Below, piece by piece: positions 1 to 8,190 of a stretch of DNA of 64,000 nucleotides. Within the stretch, counting starts at the first letter, position 1. Every line of letters starts with the position of its first letter. Source of the stretch: Brenneria populi. Lineage in GTDB: Bacteria; Pseudomonadota; Gammaproteobacteria; Enterobacterales; Enterobacteriaceae. The DNA is taken from NCBI RefSeq assembly GCF_036016195.1, contig NZ_JAYWTM010000024.1:62001-126000 (forward strand), written 5' to 3'. The notes beneath the pieces were generated by a model that made no database searches, was not told the origin of the DNA, and saw only the letters and a list, made by a program, of their open reading frames with translations. The translations under genes were made by a program, and so were the position numbers.

Positions 1-111
1 AAAATCCCCTATCGCATCACGCAGTGCTGAAACCGCGTTGTCGTACAACGCTTCCAGTTTATCGAGCGCCTCTATGGTCGTGAGGTGTGCGCTGGATCCG
101 TTGTTATGCAT
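1..111 (-). CDS. amn: AMP nucleosidase, N-terminal 37 codons (runs off the left edge)
   Basis: Amn hydrolyses AMP to adenine and ribose 5-phosphate in the cytoplasm and helps set adenylate levels. Only the first 37 codons are present. They begin MHNNGSS and continue through EALDKLEALYDNAVSALRDA, which aligns closely with the start of enterobacterial Amn as I remember it (ALDKLDALYEQSVVALRNA). The ATG at 111-109 follows a good GGAGAGA ribosome binding site. The gene diverges from the amino-acid importer at 361, and the 249-bp gap between them should hold both promoters. The identification rests on this short stretch but the match is specific. Confidence 0.85.
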   Translation of the reverse strand, partial: MHNNGSSAHLTTIEALDKLEALYDNAVSALRDAIGDF

Positions 112-360
112 ATTCTCTCCTTCGTCAAGTGCCGATGCCGCGTAAATAGTGCTATCGATTCGATTTCTACGGATATACGTTTTTTAGCATAGTTTATTTA
201 CTATTTATGGTTCCCTGTCGATCGCCGCTCACCCAATATACCAATATCGAGCGTCATATTATGACAAACAATGTTATGTCTTTGCGATAAGACGGTATTT
301 TCGCATCCGGTTAATGGGTCATGACGCCGATTTTTATGACAAAAAAACAGGGTGTTTTAA

Positions 361-1254
361 ATGAAAAAGATCTCTTTCTTGGCATTAACATGGATTCTGG
401 GAAGTTCTTCGTTGGTGCAGGCGGCGGAGCAGAATGTTCCGGCGCAAAGTCATTTTCAGACTCAGGCGGATGCGGCGTTAAGCGCGCGTCTGCCGGAGAA
501 TATTAAACAGCGCGGCTATATTATCGCCGGAACCAACCCCAATACCCCGCCGACCACCTTTTATCAGGAAGACAATAAAACCCTCGCCGGTCGGGAAATC
601 GACATTATGACGGCGGTGGCCGAACGTTTGGGCGTGAAGGTGCAGTGGCATGATACCGGAGGGTTCGACAATATTATTCCGGGGTTAAAGTCATCCCGCT
701 ACGATGTGGCGCTCTCCAATATCAACGCCACGCCTAAGCGGCTGGAGCAAATTGATTTCGTCAGCTATTTCGATGCCTCGCGCCTGGGCGTTATCACTCG
801 CAAAGATGCGAATATCGCGCCGTTTACGCAATTAACCGAGGTGTGCGGCAAAGAGATCGGCGCCGGAGCCGGCACCACGCAGTTGCACCGTTTGCATGAG
901 GCGAGCAAAGCCTGTGAAACGCAGGGAAAGCCGACGCTGAAAGTCGCGGTTTTCCCCGATCGCCCGTCCGGCGTTCAGGCGGTAGTCAGCGGACGCGTGC
1001 CGATGTTTTTCGGGCCTTATGAGGGACTTATCTGGCAGGCGAATAAGGTTCAGGCACTGACGGTGAGCGGCCAGATCACGGTGAATGATGCGCCGGTCTC
1101 TATCGCCTTCCCGAAAGACTCTCCGCTGGAAGAGAGCGTTCAGGCGGCCTTAAATTCCCTGATAAAAGACGGCACCTACCAGAAAATTCTCGACCATTGG
1201 TCGATCGGTTACGGCGCGGTGCCGCAGTCGAAGCGTAATGCAGAGATTTTCTAA
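361..1254 (+). CDS. Amino-acid-type ABC transporter periplasmic binding protein (SBP family 3)
   Basis: This is the solute receptor of a polar amino-acid-type importer. The 297-residue protein starts with a Sec signal peptide (MKKI, hydrophobic core, cleavage near VQA-AEQ at residue 21-22). The mature part has the family 3 layout: a ligand-binding first lobe (GREIDIMTAVAERLG), the GFDNIIPGLKSSRYDVALSN segment and a C-terminal GTYQKILDHW motif. Its TAA stop overlaps the ATG of the permease (TAATG at 1252-1256), so the two are translationally coupled. The convergent neighbours are an MmgE/PrpD protein, a GNAT and a lyase, so the ligand may be an amino-acid-like dicarboxylate rather than a common amino acid. 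The ligand cannot be read from sequence. Confidence 0.88.
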   Translation: MKKISFLALTWILGSSSLVQAAEQNVPAQSHFQTQADAALSARLPENIKQRGYIIAGTNPNTPPTTFYQEDNKTLAGREIDIMTAVAERLGVKVQWHDTGGFDNIIPGLKSSRYDVALSNINATPKRLEQIDFVSYFDASRLGVITRKDANIAPFTQLTEVCGKEIGAGAGTTQLHRLHEASKACETQGKPTLKVAVFPDRPSGVQAVVSGRVPMFFGPYEGLIWQANKVQALTVSGQITVNDAPVSIAFPKDSPLEESVQAALNSLIKDGTYQKILDHWSIGYGAVPQSKRNAEIF

Positions 1255-2180
1255 TGGCGAGCGCGTCTTCATCGACCTCCCCGCAGGCGCTGCGCATTAT
1301 CGGCAAACGCTATTACGGGCGCTGGTTCAGCGCCTTGCTGGTTTTGTTATTGCTGGCGGGGCTATTGCATTCCGTTTTAAATAACCCGCGCTTTGAGTGG
1401 CACGTCGTCGCGGCCAGCTTTACCGAAGAGTCGATCGTCAACGGGGTGCTGATGACCCTGCAATTAACGGCGATTTCGGTTGTCCTGGGATTCACCGGCG
1501 GCACGCTGCTGGCGCTGATGCGTTTGTCGTCGAACCCGGTGCTGGCGGCCGTCAGCTGGGGCTATACCTGGTTTTTCCGCGGCGTGCCGATGCTGGTGCA
1601 GCTGTTTATCTGGTACAACATCGGCGCGCTTTACCCAACGGTTTCTTTGGCGTTGCCGGGGGGCGGAGAGATCTGGAGCGTATCGTCCAACGATTTGATC
1701 AGCCCGTTCAGCGCCGCTGTGATCGCTTTAGTTATGCATCAGGCCGCCTACGCCGCGGAAATTATACGCGCCGGGATCCAAAGCGTGGGCGCCGGACAGA
1801 TTGAGGCGGCCAAAGCGCTGGGCTATACGCGCGGGCAGATTTTCCGCTTCACCGTACTGCCTCAGGCGATGCGCGCCATCCTGCCGCCCGCCGGGAATGA
1901 AGTGATCGGCCAGCTAAAGACCACCGCGGTGGTGTCGGTTATCTCTTTGCAGGATGTACTCTACTCCGCGCAAATCATTTATCAGCGGACTTACGAGGTG
2001 ATCCCGTTATTGCTGGTCGCCACGCTTTGGTATCTCCTGCTTACCTCGGTGCTTTCAATCGGCCAGTATTATGTCGAACGCTATTTCGAGCGCGGCGTGA
2101 AGCGCCAGGAAAAACGTGAGTGGATTAAGACCAGGCTGCCGTTTTATGCCGTTAACTCGCGGAGGGTCAGCGATGGCTGA
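1254..2180 (+). CDS. Amino-acid ABC transporter permease
   Basis: This inner-membrane subunit belongs to the His/Glu/Gln/Arg/opine permease family. It has 308 residues, a hydrophobic segment near 26-42 and further helices around 62-90, 150-170 and 245-270. The cytoplasmic EAA loop that docks on the ATPase lies at about 184-212 (EAAKALGYTRGQIFRFTVLP). The FFRGVPMLVQLFIWY segment at about 107-121 is typical of the family. The start ATG overlaps the binding-protein stop, and the 3' end overlaps the ATPase start by 8 bp. The basic tail after residue 285 is a little longer than usual. Confidence 0.9.
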   Translation: MASASSSTSPQALRIIGKRYYGRWFSALLVLLLLAGLLHSVLNNPRFEWHVVAASFTEESIVNGVLMTLQLTAISVVLGFTGGTLLALMRLSSNPVLAAVSWGYTWFFRGVPMLVQLFIWYNIGALYPTVSLALPGGGEIWSVSSNDLISPFSAAVIALVMHQAAYAAEIIRAGIQSVGAGQIEAAKALGYTRGQIFRFTVLPQAMRAILPPAGNEVIGQLKTTAVVSVISLQDVLYSAQIIYQRTYEVIPLLLVATLWYLLLTSVLSIGQYYVERYFERGVKRQEKREWIKTRLPFYAVNSRRVSDG

Positions 2181-2934
2181 GGCGATAGAATTACGCGATA
2201 TCACCAAGCGCTTTTCCGGAAAAACCATTCTCGATGGCGTGGACCTGACGGTGGCCGCCGGGTCGGTAACCGCCATTCTCGGTCCATCCGGCTCGGGCAA
2301 GTCCACCTTGCTGCGCTGCATTAATCATCTGGAAAAGCTCGATGGCGGGACGATCCGCATTGGCGGCGAGCTGGTCGGGTATAAGCAAAAAGGGCAGGCG
2401 TTGTATGAAGTGAGCGACCGAGATATAGCCCGGCAGCGTAGCCGTATCGGCATGGTTTTCCAGCAGTTCAATCTGTTTCCTCATCGTACCGTGCTGCAGA
2501 ATATTATCGATGCGCCGGTGCGGGTAAAAAAAGTCAGCCGCCCGCAGGCGGTAGCGAAAGCCCGCCGGCTGCTCCGGCAGGTAGGGCTGGCCGGCCGCGA
2601 AAATGATTGGCCCCAGCAGCTCTCGGGCGGACAGCAGCAGCGGGTGGCGATAGCCCGGGCGCTGGCGATGGATCCGGAGGTTATGCTGTTCGACGAGCCG
2701 ACGTCGGCGCTGGATCCAGAGCTGGTCGGCGAAGTGTTGCAGGTGATCAAAAAGCTCGCGCATTCAGGCATAACGATGGTGATTGTGACGCATGAGATCG
2801 GTTTTGCCCGGGAGGTCGCGGACAACATCGTGTTTATGGAGGAGGGACAAATTATTGCTTCCGGATCCACGCGCGAGGTGCTGGAGAACGGAACGAATAG
2901 CCGCGTAACGAATTTCCTTGCTACCGTGCTGTAA
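2173..2934 (+). CDS. Amino-acid ABC transporter ATP-binding protein (GlnQ/HisP type)
   Basis: This is the cytoplasmic ATPase that powers the importer. The 253-residue reading begins at ATG 2173 (MAEAIEL), which follows GGAGG at 2161-2165. A longer in-frame reading from 2116 lies inside the permease gene and is unlikely. Walker A GPSGSGKS is at 37-44, the Q-loop in VFQQFNLFPH near 95-104, the signature LSGGQQQR at 150-157, Walker B MLFDEP at 171-176 and the switch histidine in IVTHE. It ends 6 bp before the convergent MmgE/PrpD gene. Confidence 0.92.
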   Translation: MAEAIELRDITKRFSGKTILDGVDLTVAAGSVTAILGPSGSGKSTLLRCINHLEKLDGGTIRIGGELVGYKQKGQALYEVSDRDIARQRSRIGMVFQQFNLFPHRTVLQNIIDAPVRVKKVSRPQAVAKARRLLRQVGLAGRENDWPQQLSGGQQQRVAIARALAMDPEVMLFDEPTSALDPELVGEVLQVIKKLAHSGITMVIVTHEIGFAREVADNIVFMEEGQIIASGSTREVLENGTNSRVTNFLATVL

Positions 2935-2940
2935 CCCGCG

Positions 2941-4335
2941 CTATCGCTCCCGGCAAGACGCGCTCACTGTCGTCGGCGCGGTTTTCAGCCAGTCGCTAAA
3001 GACGCCGAGCAGCTCGCTGAGCGCCGACGGCGTTTCAAGGCGGCTTAGCGCTATCCAGCGTTGCCGCTGCGCGGCGGTGGCGTTCGGCAGCGTGCGCTGG
3101 AGCTTTTCCGCCGGATCGACCCCCGCGGCGAGGGTTTGCCGGCGCGTTACCCGGGATTGCAGCCTCTCGCCGCTGCGGCGCCACAGCGTGACCTGATGAA
3201 AGCGCGCCGCGGGGTTCAACGCATCCGCGGGCGCCAGCCGATCCTCCACCCGAACGACGCGGGCGGCGAGAGCCGCAACCGTGCGATCGACAGGGTTCTC
3301 GTCAAATCGCGTCAGGGGAAGATCGCCCTCCAGCAGCGCCTGAGCAATCACATATTCAAGGCTGAAGCGGGCGTCGATGCCGGTTTGCGGCCGGCGCACG
3401 AATGCGGCGATATCGCCGCCGGGGGGAAAGGCGACCTCGATGCGCGCGATGTCTTCCGTCAGCGCGCTAAAGGGCAGCCCCGTAGCCTGACGCCACTGCT
3501 TCCGCAGGGCGAGGGCGGCGTCGGCCGCGCTGTGCGTTCCGCTGCAGGTCGGCCAGGGTTTGAACTCGATTCCGGGGGCGACGATCCGCCAGGGCGCTCC
3601 CCAGTTTTCGCACAGCGCCTCCGGGCGGCTTTGAGCGCCGCCATAGGTTTGCAGAAAACCGTCGAGGGCGGCGTCATGTTTGCCGGCAAATCCCGCCAGC
3701 GTTAACTGCGCCGCGCTGACCGCCGCCCGGGCGGCTAAGCCGGCGTGCAGCGGTTTAACCGCCGAGCCGAACTGAAAACGCAGCCCGGCCGCCTGGCTTG
3801 CGGCAATGCCCAGCATGTTAAGCGTTTGCGGTGCATCGGCGTGGATGAGCCTGGCCAGCGCGGCGGCGGCGGCCAGTCCGCCCAAGGTTCCGGTACTGTG
3901 GAACCCCTGGAGATAATGCCGCGCTCCCGCCGCCAGGCCCAGCCTGCCGGCCATCTCCACGCCGGTGACGTAGGCATCCAGAAATCGTTCGGGGGCGACG
4001 GCATCGCGCTGCCCGGCGAACGCCAGGAGCGCGGGTAATATCACCGTACTCGGGTGGCCGCGGAAATCAGGGTGGAAATCATCAAAATCCAGCGCATGAC
4101 CGCAGTAACCCAGCAGTAACGCCAGCGTCTGCGGATCATGGCCGGGATAAACCCGCCGCAGGGGGAGTAGCGCGCCGTCCGTAACCTGATTCTGCACCAC
4201 CGGCAGAACTACGCTAAGAAAGTCGAGCACGCCGGCGCGGGCGCGTTCTCTGGCGTCGGCGTCGGGCCGGCGGCGCAGGATTAGCTCAGCCAGATTTTGC
4301 CGCCCGGCCGGGCGTTGCGGTTCGGAGATCGTCAT
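2941..4335 (-). CDS. MmgE/PrpD family protein (dehydratase/epimerase fold)
   Basis: The 464-residue protein has the length and motifs of the MmgE/PrpD family, whose members include 2-methylcitrate dehydratase, cis-aconitate decarboxylase and iminodisuccinate epimerase. Family-like segments are GHALDFDDFHPDFRGHPS (the DFDD...H...H loop), the glycine/alanine-rich GTLGGLAAAAALARL helix and GSAVKPLHAGLAARAA. It is the last gene of a leftward operon after the lyase and the GNAT. PrpD partners (prpB, prpC) are absent, so methylcitrate degradation is unlikely. The neighbouring aspartase-superfamily lyase and amino-acid importer make an epimerase acting on an amino-dicarboxylate, as in iminodisuccinate degradation, an attractive but unproven reading. 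Confidence 0.8.
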   Translation of the reverse strand: MTISEPQRPAGRQNLAELILRRRPDADARERARAGVLDFLSVVLPVVQNQVTDGALLPLRRVYPGHDPQTLALLLGYCGHALDFDDFHPDFRGHPSTVILPALLAFAGQRDAVAPERFLDAYVTGVEMAGRLGLAAGARHYLQGFHSTGTLGGLAAAAALARLIHADAPQTLNMLGIAASQAAGLRFQFGSAVKPLHAGLAARAAVSAAQLTLAGFAGKHDAALDGFLQTYGGAQSRPEALCENWGAPWRIVAPGIEFKPWPTCSGTHSAADAALALRKQWRQATGLPFSALTEDIARIEVAFPPGGDIAAFVRRPQTGIDARFSLEYVIAQALLEGDLPLTRFDENPVDRTVAALAARVVRVEDRLAPADALNPAARFHQVTLWRRSGERLQSRVTRRQTLAAGVDPAEKLQRTLPNATAAQRQRWIALSRLETPSALSELLGVFSDWLKTAPTTVSASCRER

Positions 4336-4377
4336 GAGCGTCGCGCCTTGCGGATATCTTCTTCTGCGCCGTCGGCT

Positions 4378-4920
4378 TTATGCGGGCGAATGCGCCGGAT
4401 AGTGACGCTGGAGCCATCTGGCGTGGCTCTCTTCATCAAGGATTTTTTTCATAAACAGCGTGATATGGCCTTTGCCTAAATCCTCCTCGTGCTGCGGAAT
4501 AAATCCGCGTTTTAAATACATCGTCTTGAGCCACGGATGGTTTATGGCGGTGCCCAGCGATACGGCGGGCGCGCGCAGTTGTTCCCGCAGAATATGCCGT
4601 TCCACCCAGTCAAGGATGCGTTTCCCTTTATTTTGCCCGCGAAAATCGGGATGCGCGCCCAGCCAGCCGATATGGGGCAGGCCGAAAGGCCCCGGCAGCG
4701 GCCCCCAGGGATAGCGCAGCGTCAGCGATGAGATCAGCGCGCCGGAATCATAAAGGCCGTATACGCCGTGCTCGCCTAGGTGCCGGGTGACGAGGGACAG
4801 ATTCGTTTCGGCCGCGTCGAAATGGATGCCTAACGCGCGAATGGGGGCATAGGCGGCGCGCATTAACGCCAGATATTCAGGCGCGTCAGCGGCGGTCAAC
4901 TGACGATATTGTTCGCTCAT
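4378..4920 (-). CDS. GNAT family N-acetyltransferase
   Basis: This 180-residue protein has a GCN5-related acetyltransferase fold. The acetyl-CoA-binding motif A is visible as HPDFRGQNKGKRILDWVE, with the RGQNKGK pyrophosphate loop at about 94-100. A family-like YLKRGF motif lies near 134-139. Its ATG (4920-4918) overlaps the stop of the lyase gene by 4 bp (ATGA), so it is translationally coupled to a catabolic lyase. A role in modifying or detoxifying the same substrate is inferred from this; the acceptor is unknown. Confidence 0.82.
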   Translation of the reverse strand: MSEQYRQLTAADAPEYLALMRAAYAPIRALGIHFDAAETNLSLVTRHLGEHGVYGLYDSGALISSLTLRYPWGPLPGPFGLPHIGWLGAHPDFRGQNKGKRILDWVERHILREQLRAPAVSLGTAINHPWLKTMYLKRGFIPQHEEDLGKGHITLFMKKILDEESHARWLQRHYPAHSPA

Positions 4921-6299
4921 GCCGGTACCTCGGCCCCGGCCGCGAGTAACCCGCTATGGTCGGCGTAGCGCAAAACCTGCGCCACTTTTTGCGGCGCGCT
5001 GCCCAAATACTCCGTCGGATCGAGCCAGCGGTCAAGATTGTCGGGCGTGATATGGCGGGCGATGCGTTCATCACGCAGCAGGGCGGTTTTAAACGGCTCT
5101 CCGGACTCATGGGCCGCCATTGCGCACTGATACACCAGATGGTGGGCCGTCTGTTTGCCGAGGACTTTCCCCAACTCAAACATCACCTTCTCCGACAGCA
5201 GCAGGCCGCCGTGCAGCTGCAGGTTGCTGAGCATACGCGCTTTATTGACCTTCAGGCCGCTGAGGATCTGCTGGGCGTTTTGCAACTGCGCCGAAAGGTA
5301 AATAGAGATCTCCGGCAGCGCGATCCACTCCGCGCGCCAGCTCATGGCGTCGCGCTCATGCTCCACGTGCATAGATTCGAAAATCAGCCCGACGCTTTTA
5401 CGCAACGGTGCGGTCAGGCTGGCGAGCCCCTCCAACGCGGCGGGGTTGCGCTTATGCGGCATGGTGGTCGAACCGATTTTCCCGGCGCTGAACGGCTCTT
5501 CGATCTCGGCGATTTCACTGCGCATCAGATTATAAAGCTCATTGCCGATCTTACCGAGAGTACCGCTGATCATCACGGCGACGGCGGCGAACTCCGAGAA
5601 ACGGTCGCGCGCGCTCTGCCAGCCGATATTCGGCGTCGCCAGGCCCAGTTTGGCGAGCGCGCGCCGTTCTATCTCCGGCCCCTGTTCGCCCATCGCCGCA
5701 TAGGTGCATACCGCGCCGCTGATATTTCCCGTCAGTACGCGGGCGGCGCTCTCCCCAAGGCGCGCGAGGTGGCGCAGAAACTCATCGAGCCAGACGGCGG
5801 CTTTAAACCCGAAAGTGGTGGGCAGCGCCTGCATGCCGTGGGTGCGTCCCGCCATCGGGGTGCGCCGATGCTCGTCCGCCAGGCGGTAAAGCGTTTGCGC
5901 AATCCCTATGCAGTCGCGTTGAATAATTTTCAGCGCCTGGCGTAGTTGCAATACGGTCGCCGTATCAATGATATCCTGCGTGGTCGCGCCGTAGTGGATG
6001 TATTCTCCGGCTTCGCCGCATTGTTGCGCCAGCGCGTCCAGCGTGGGCATGAACGAGTGCTTCATCCGCGCGGCCTGCGCCGCGATATGCGCGACATCAA
6101 GCCGTTGCGGATCGACGCGCGTTTGAATCGCCGCCGCCGCCGCGGCCGGAATGATTCCCAACTCCCCCTCCGCCTGCGCCAGCGCGACCTCCACGGCGAT
6201 CTGCTGAGCCATGCGGTTTTGCTCCGACCAAATCTGGCGCATTTCCGGGGTGCCGAAATTATTGCCGATCAAGAGATAATCTATGGGATGGGAGGCCAT
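4917..6299 (-). CDS. Aspartase/fumarase-superfamily lyase (PurB/PcaB/argininosuccinate-lyase-like)
   Basis: The enzyme is expected to carry out a beta-elimination that releases fumarate or a similar product, as in adenylosuccinate lyase, carboxymuconate cycloisomerase, iminodisuccinate lyase or EDDS lyase. All three conserved regions are visible: YIHYGATTQDIID (about 100-112), GRTHGMQALP with the general-acid histidine H154, and the superfamily signature GSTTMPHKRNP at 276-286, whose S277 is the likely catalytic base. Length (460 residues) is normal. It heads an operon with a coupled GNAT and an MmgE/PrpD gene and no purine or protocatechuate genes, so housekeeping PurB or PcaB is unlikely. 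The MEHERDAMSW-like stretch is also family-typical. Confidence 0.85.
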   Translation of the reverse strand: MASHPIDYLLIGNNFGTPEMRQIWSEQNRMAQQIAVEVALAQAEGELGIIPAAAAAAIQTRVDPQRLDVAHIAAQAARMKHSFMPTLDALAQQCGEAGEYIHYGATTQDIIDTATVLQLRQALKIIQRDCIGIAQTLYRLADEHRRTPMAGRTHGMQALPTTFGFKAAVWLDEFLRHLARLGESAARVLTGNISGAVCTYAAMGEQGPEIERRALAKLGLATPNIGWQSARDRFSEFAAVAVMISGTLGKIGNELYNLMRSEIAEIEEPFSAGKIGSTTMPHKRNPAALEGLASLTAPLRKSVGLIFESMHVEHERDAMSWRAEWIALPEISIYLSAQLQNAQQILSGLKVNKARMLSNLQLHGGLLLSEKVMFELGKVLGKQTAHHLVYQCAMAAHESGEPFKTALLRDERIARHITPDNLDRWLDPTEYLGSAPQKVAQVLRYADHSGLLAAGAEVPA

Positions 6300-6330
6300 C
6301 GATATTGCCGCTCCGGTTAAGTTAAATATT

Positions 6331-6454
<124 letters not shown>

Positions 6455-6457
<3 letters not shown>

Positions 6458-6523
6458 TATCCGTCATACAGCAAGCTGCGGATGCGTTGATTTTTTCGCC
6501 GCTCGAATTATTTAGGGTAGATA
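6455..6523. repeat. Second, internally deleted ERIC-like element abutting the first
   Basis: This starts again with TATATCCGTCATACAGCAAG, the left end of ERIC, and after about 30 bp jumps to the right end CTCGAATTATTTAGGGTAGA. About 60 bp of the core, including the central inverted repeat, are missing. The two elements share the TATAT junction, so the second looks like a tandem copy that suffered an internal deletion. Confidence 0.75.
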
Positions 6524-6857
6524 GCGCGAATGTTTAAAACTCATCATCCGGTATTTTTTATTTATTAAGCAAGCGTTTCCTTATTTAATATTTATCTATG
6601 GTTTCCCGATATTAATAAATACGAAGCGGCAGATTATATTGAGTAAGTAAAATAGGGTTGTAATATTGTAGCGGGCAGGTGTCGGTAATTATTATGGCGA
6701 TGGTTTTTATAAAGTCGCAGGAGAGTGAGCGGCTTTTCACGTTTTTATCCGTCGGTCAAATAAGCGTCGTTATTTCCGTTTGAGAAATAGAGTCATCCGC
6801 TAATTCCGCTATGAAAGTTTGCGCCGGTGGCGCAATCGCCGTCAAAAGGGAAAGATT
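6524..6857 (+). other. AT-rich gene-free region upstream of the flavin monooxygenase
   Basis: This stretch is much richer in A and T than its surroundings, with runs such as TTTTTTATTTATTAAG and TATTAATAAATA. It most likely carries the promoter and control sites of the rightward monooxygenase gene. I see no convincing open reading frame, RNA gene, sigma-54 promoter or clear palindrome in it. Confidence 0.5.
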
Positions 6858-8162
6858 ATGTCGTCTGTTATTTCGCCCCGCATGCTGCGTCTTGGGCTCT
6901 TTGTTCAGTCTCTCGGCCACCACGTCAGCGGCTGGCGCCTCAGCGAGCGCAGCGGCTCGCCCACGGATATCGAATGGTTGATTCAGATTGCCAAAAAGGC
7001 GGAAGAGGGAACGTTTGATCTGTTTTTTGTCGGCGACGCGCTGGCGACGTCGGTTCACCGGCTGCCTTCCACCATGGCGCGTCTGGAGCCGCTGACGCTG
7101 CTGGCGGCGCTGGCGGTCAATACGGAGCATATCGGTCTTGCGGCTACCGCGTCGACGACCTTTAGCGATCCGTTCACGCTGGCGCGAAGTTTTTCTTCTC
7201 TCGACCATATCAGCAAAGGCCGGGCCGCCTGGAATGTGGTGACCTCCTATTCCCGCGACGTGGCGCGAAATTTCAGCCTGGAGGATATGCCGCGCCACCG
7301 CGAGCGCTATGAACGCGCGCATGAGTTTCTGCAAGTTGCGTTTAAGCTGTGGAACGCATGGCGGGATGGCGCGGTTCAGCCGGATAAAGCCAGCGGACGC
7401 TATTTCGTCGATGAGAAAATTCAGCCGATTAACCATAAGGGAAAACATTTTCAGGTTCAGGGGCCGATTAATATCTCGCGATCCCCGCAGGGGAAACCGC
7501 TGATCGTCGCCGCGGGCTCCTCGGAGGACGGCCAGGCGCTGGCGGCGGCCAACGCTGACGTGGTGTTTACCGCGGCGGCGTCGCTGGAAGAGGCGCGGGA
7601 TTTTTATCGTCGGCAAAAACAGCGGGTATCCCAGGTCGGCCGCAACCCGGAAGAGGTACTGATTCTGCCGGGGGTGATGCCCATCGTCGGCCGTACCCGC
7701 GATGAAGCGCAGGCCACCTGGAAGCGGCTTAACGCGCTGGTGGATATTCAAAACGGCATCGATCAGCTTTCCGCCCGCTTCGGCATCGATCTTAACGCCT
7801 ATCCGCTGGACGGGCCGCTGCCGGATATTCCGCCGGTCGAAGGGAATCAGAGCCGGGTGAAACTGCTGACCGAGCTGGCGCAGCGCGAACATCTTACGCT
7901 GCGGGAGCTGGCGGCGATTGCGGCCGGATCCCGCGGGCATCGCGTCGTTGTCGGCAGCGCCCAGGAGATTGCGGATGATTTTCAGCTGTGGCTGGAGCGG
8001 CGCGGCGCCGACGGGTTCAATATTATGCCAGCCATTGTGCCCGAGCAGCTCGATCTCTTTGTCGCGCTGGTGATTCCCGAGCTGCGGCGACGCGGTTTGT
8101 TTCACCAGCGGTACGCCGCCGGCACCTTACGCGAGAAGCTGGGGCTGCCTGCCGCGCGATAA
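6858..8162 (+). CDS. LLM-class FMN-dependent monooxygenase (NtaA/SnaA/DszA family)
   Basis: This is the oxygenase half of a two-component flavin system that uses FMNH2 and O2. Family members cleave nitrilotriacetate, EDTA, dibenzothiophene sulfone or alkyl sulfides. The start ATG 6858 (MSSVISPRML) follows AAAAGGGAAAG and gives 434 residues, normal for the family. Characteristic segments are an N-terminal LGLFVQSLGHHVSGWR, TASTTFSDPFTLARSFSSLD and GRAAWNVVTSYSRDVARNF. No flavin reductase gene is present in the window, so FMNH2 must come from elsewhere. It diverges from the lyase operon and converges with the nickel/peptide transporter. The substrate is unknown, and NtaA-like aminopolycarboxylate oxidation fits the neighbours. 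Confidence 0.87.
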   Translation: MSSVISPRMLRLGLFVQSLGHHVSGWRLSERSGSPTDIEWLIQIAKKAEEGTFDLFFVGDALATSVHRLPSTMARLEPLTLLAALAVNTEHIGLAATASTTFSDPFTLARSFSSLDHISKGRAAWNVVTSYSRDVARNFSLEDMPRHRERYERAHEFLQVAFKLWNAWRDGAVQPDKASGRYFVDEKIQPINHKGKHFQVQGPINISRSPQGKPLIVAAGSSEDGQALAAANADVVFTAAASLEEARDFYRRQKQRVSQVGRNPEEVLILPGVMPIVGRTRDEAQATWKRLNALVDIQNGIDQLSARFGIDLNAYPLDGPLPDIPPVEGNQSRVKLLTELAQREHLTLRELAAIAAGSRGHRVVVGSAQEIADDFQLWLERRGADGFNIMPAIVPEQLDLFVALVIPELRRRGLFHQRYAAGTLREKLGLPAAR

Positions 8163-8190
8163 TCAACCTATCTTACCCGCCCCAGGCCGG

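Noticed and set aside
4917..6299. Housekeeping purB or protocatechuate pcaB
   Set aside because: The neighbours are a GNAT, an MmgE/PrpD gene and a flavin monooxygenase, with no purine, mnmA/hflD or pca genes. Only superfamily-level assignment is safe.
6756..8105. A 449-codon open frame antisense to the flavin monooxygenase
   Set aside because: There is no recognisable domain and it overlaps a strongly supported gene.
6858..8162. Reading the flavin monooxygenase as SsuD, partner of the sulfonate importer at 16-20 kb
   Set aside because: Its motifs are of the NtaA/SnaA/DszA type, not SsuD, and a separate operon lies between it and the sulfonate genes.
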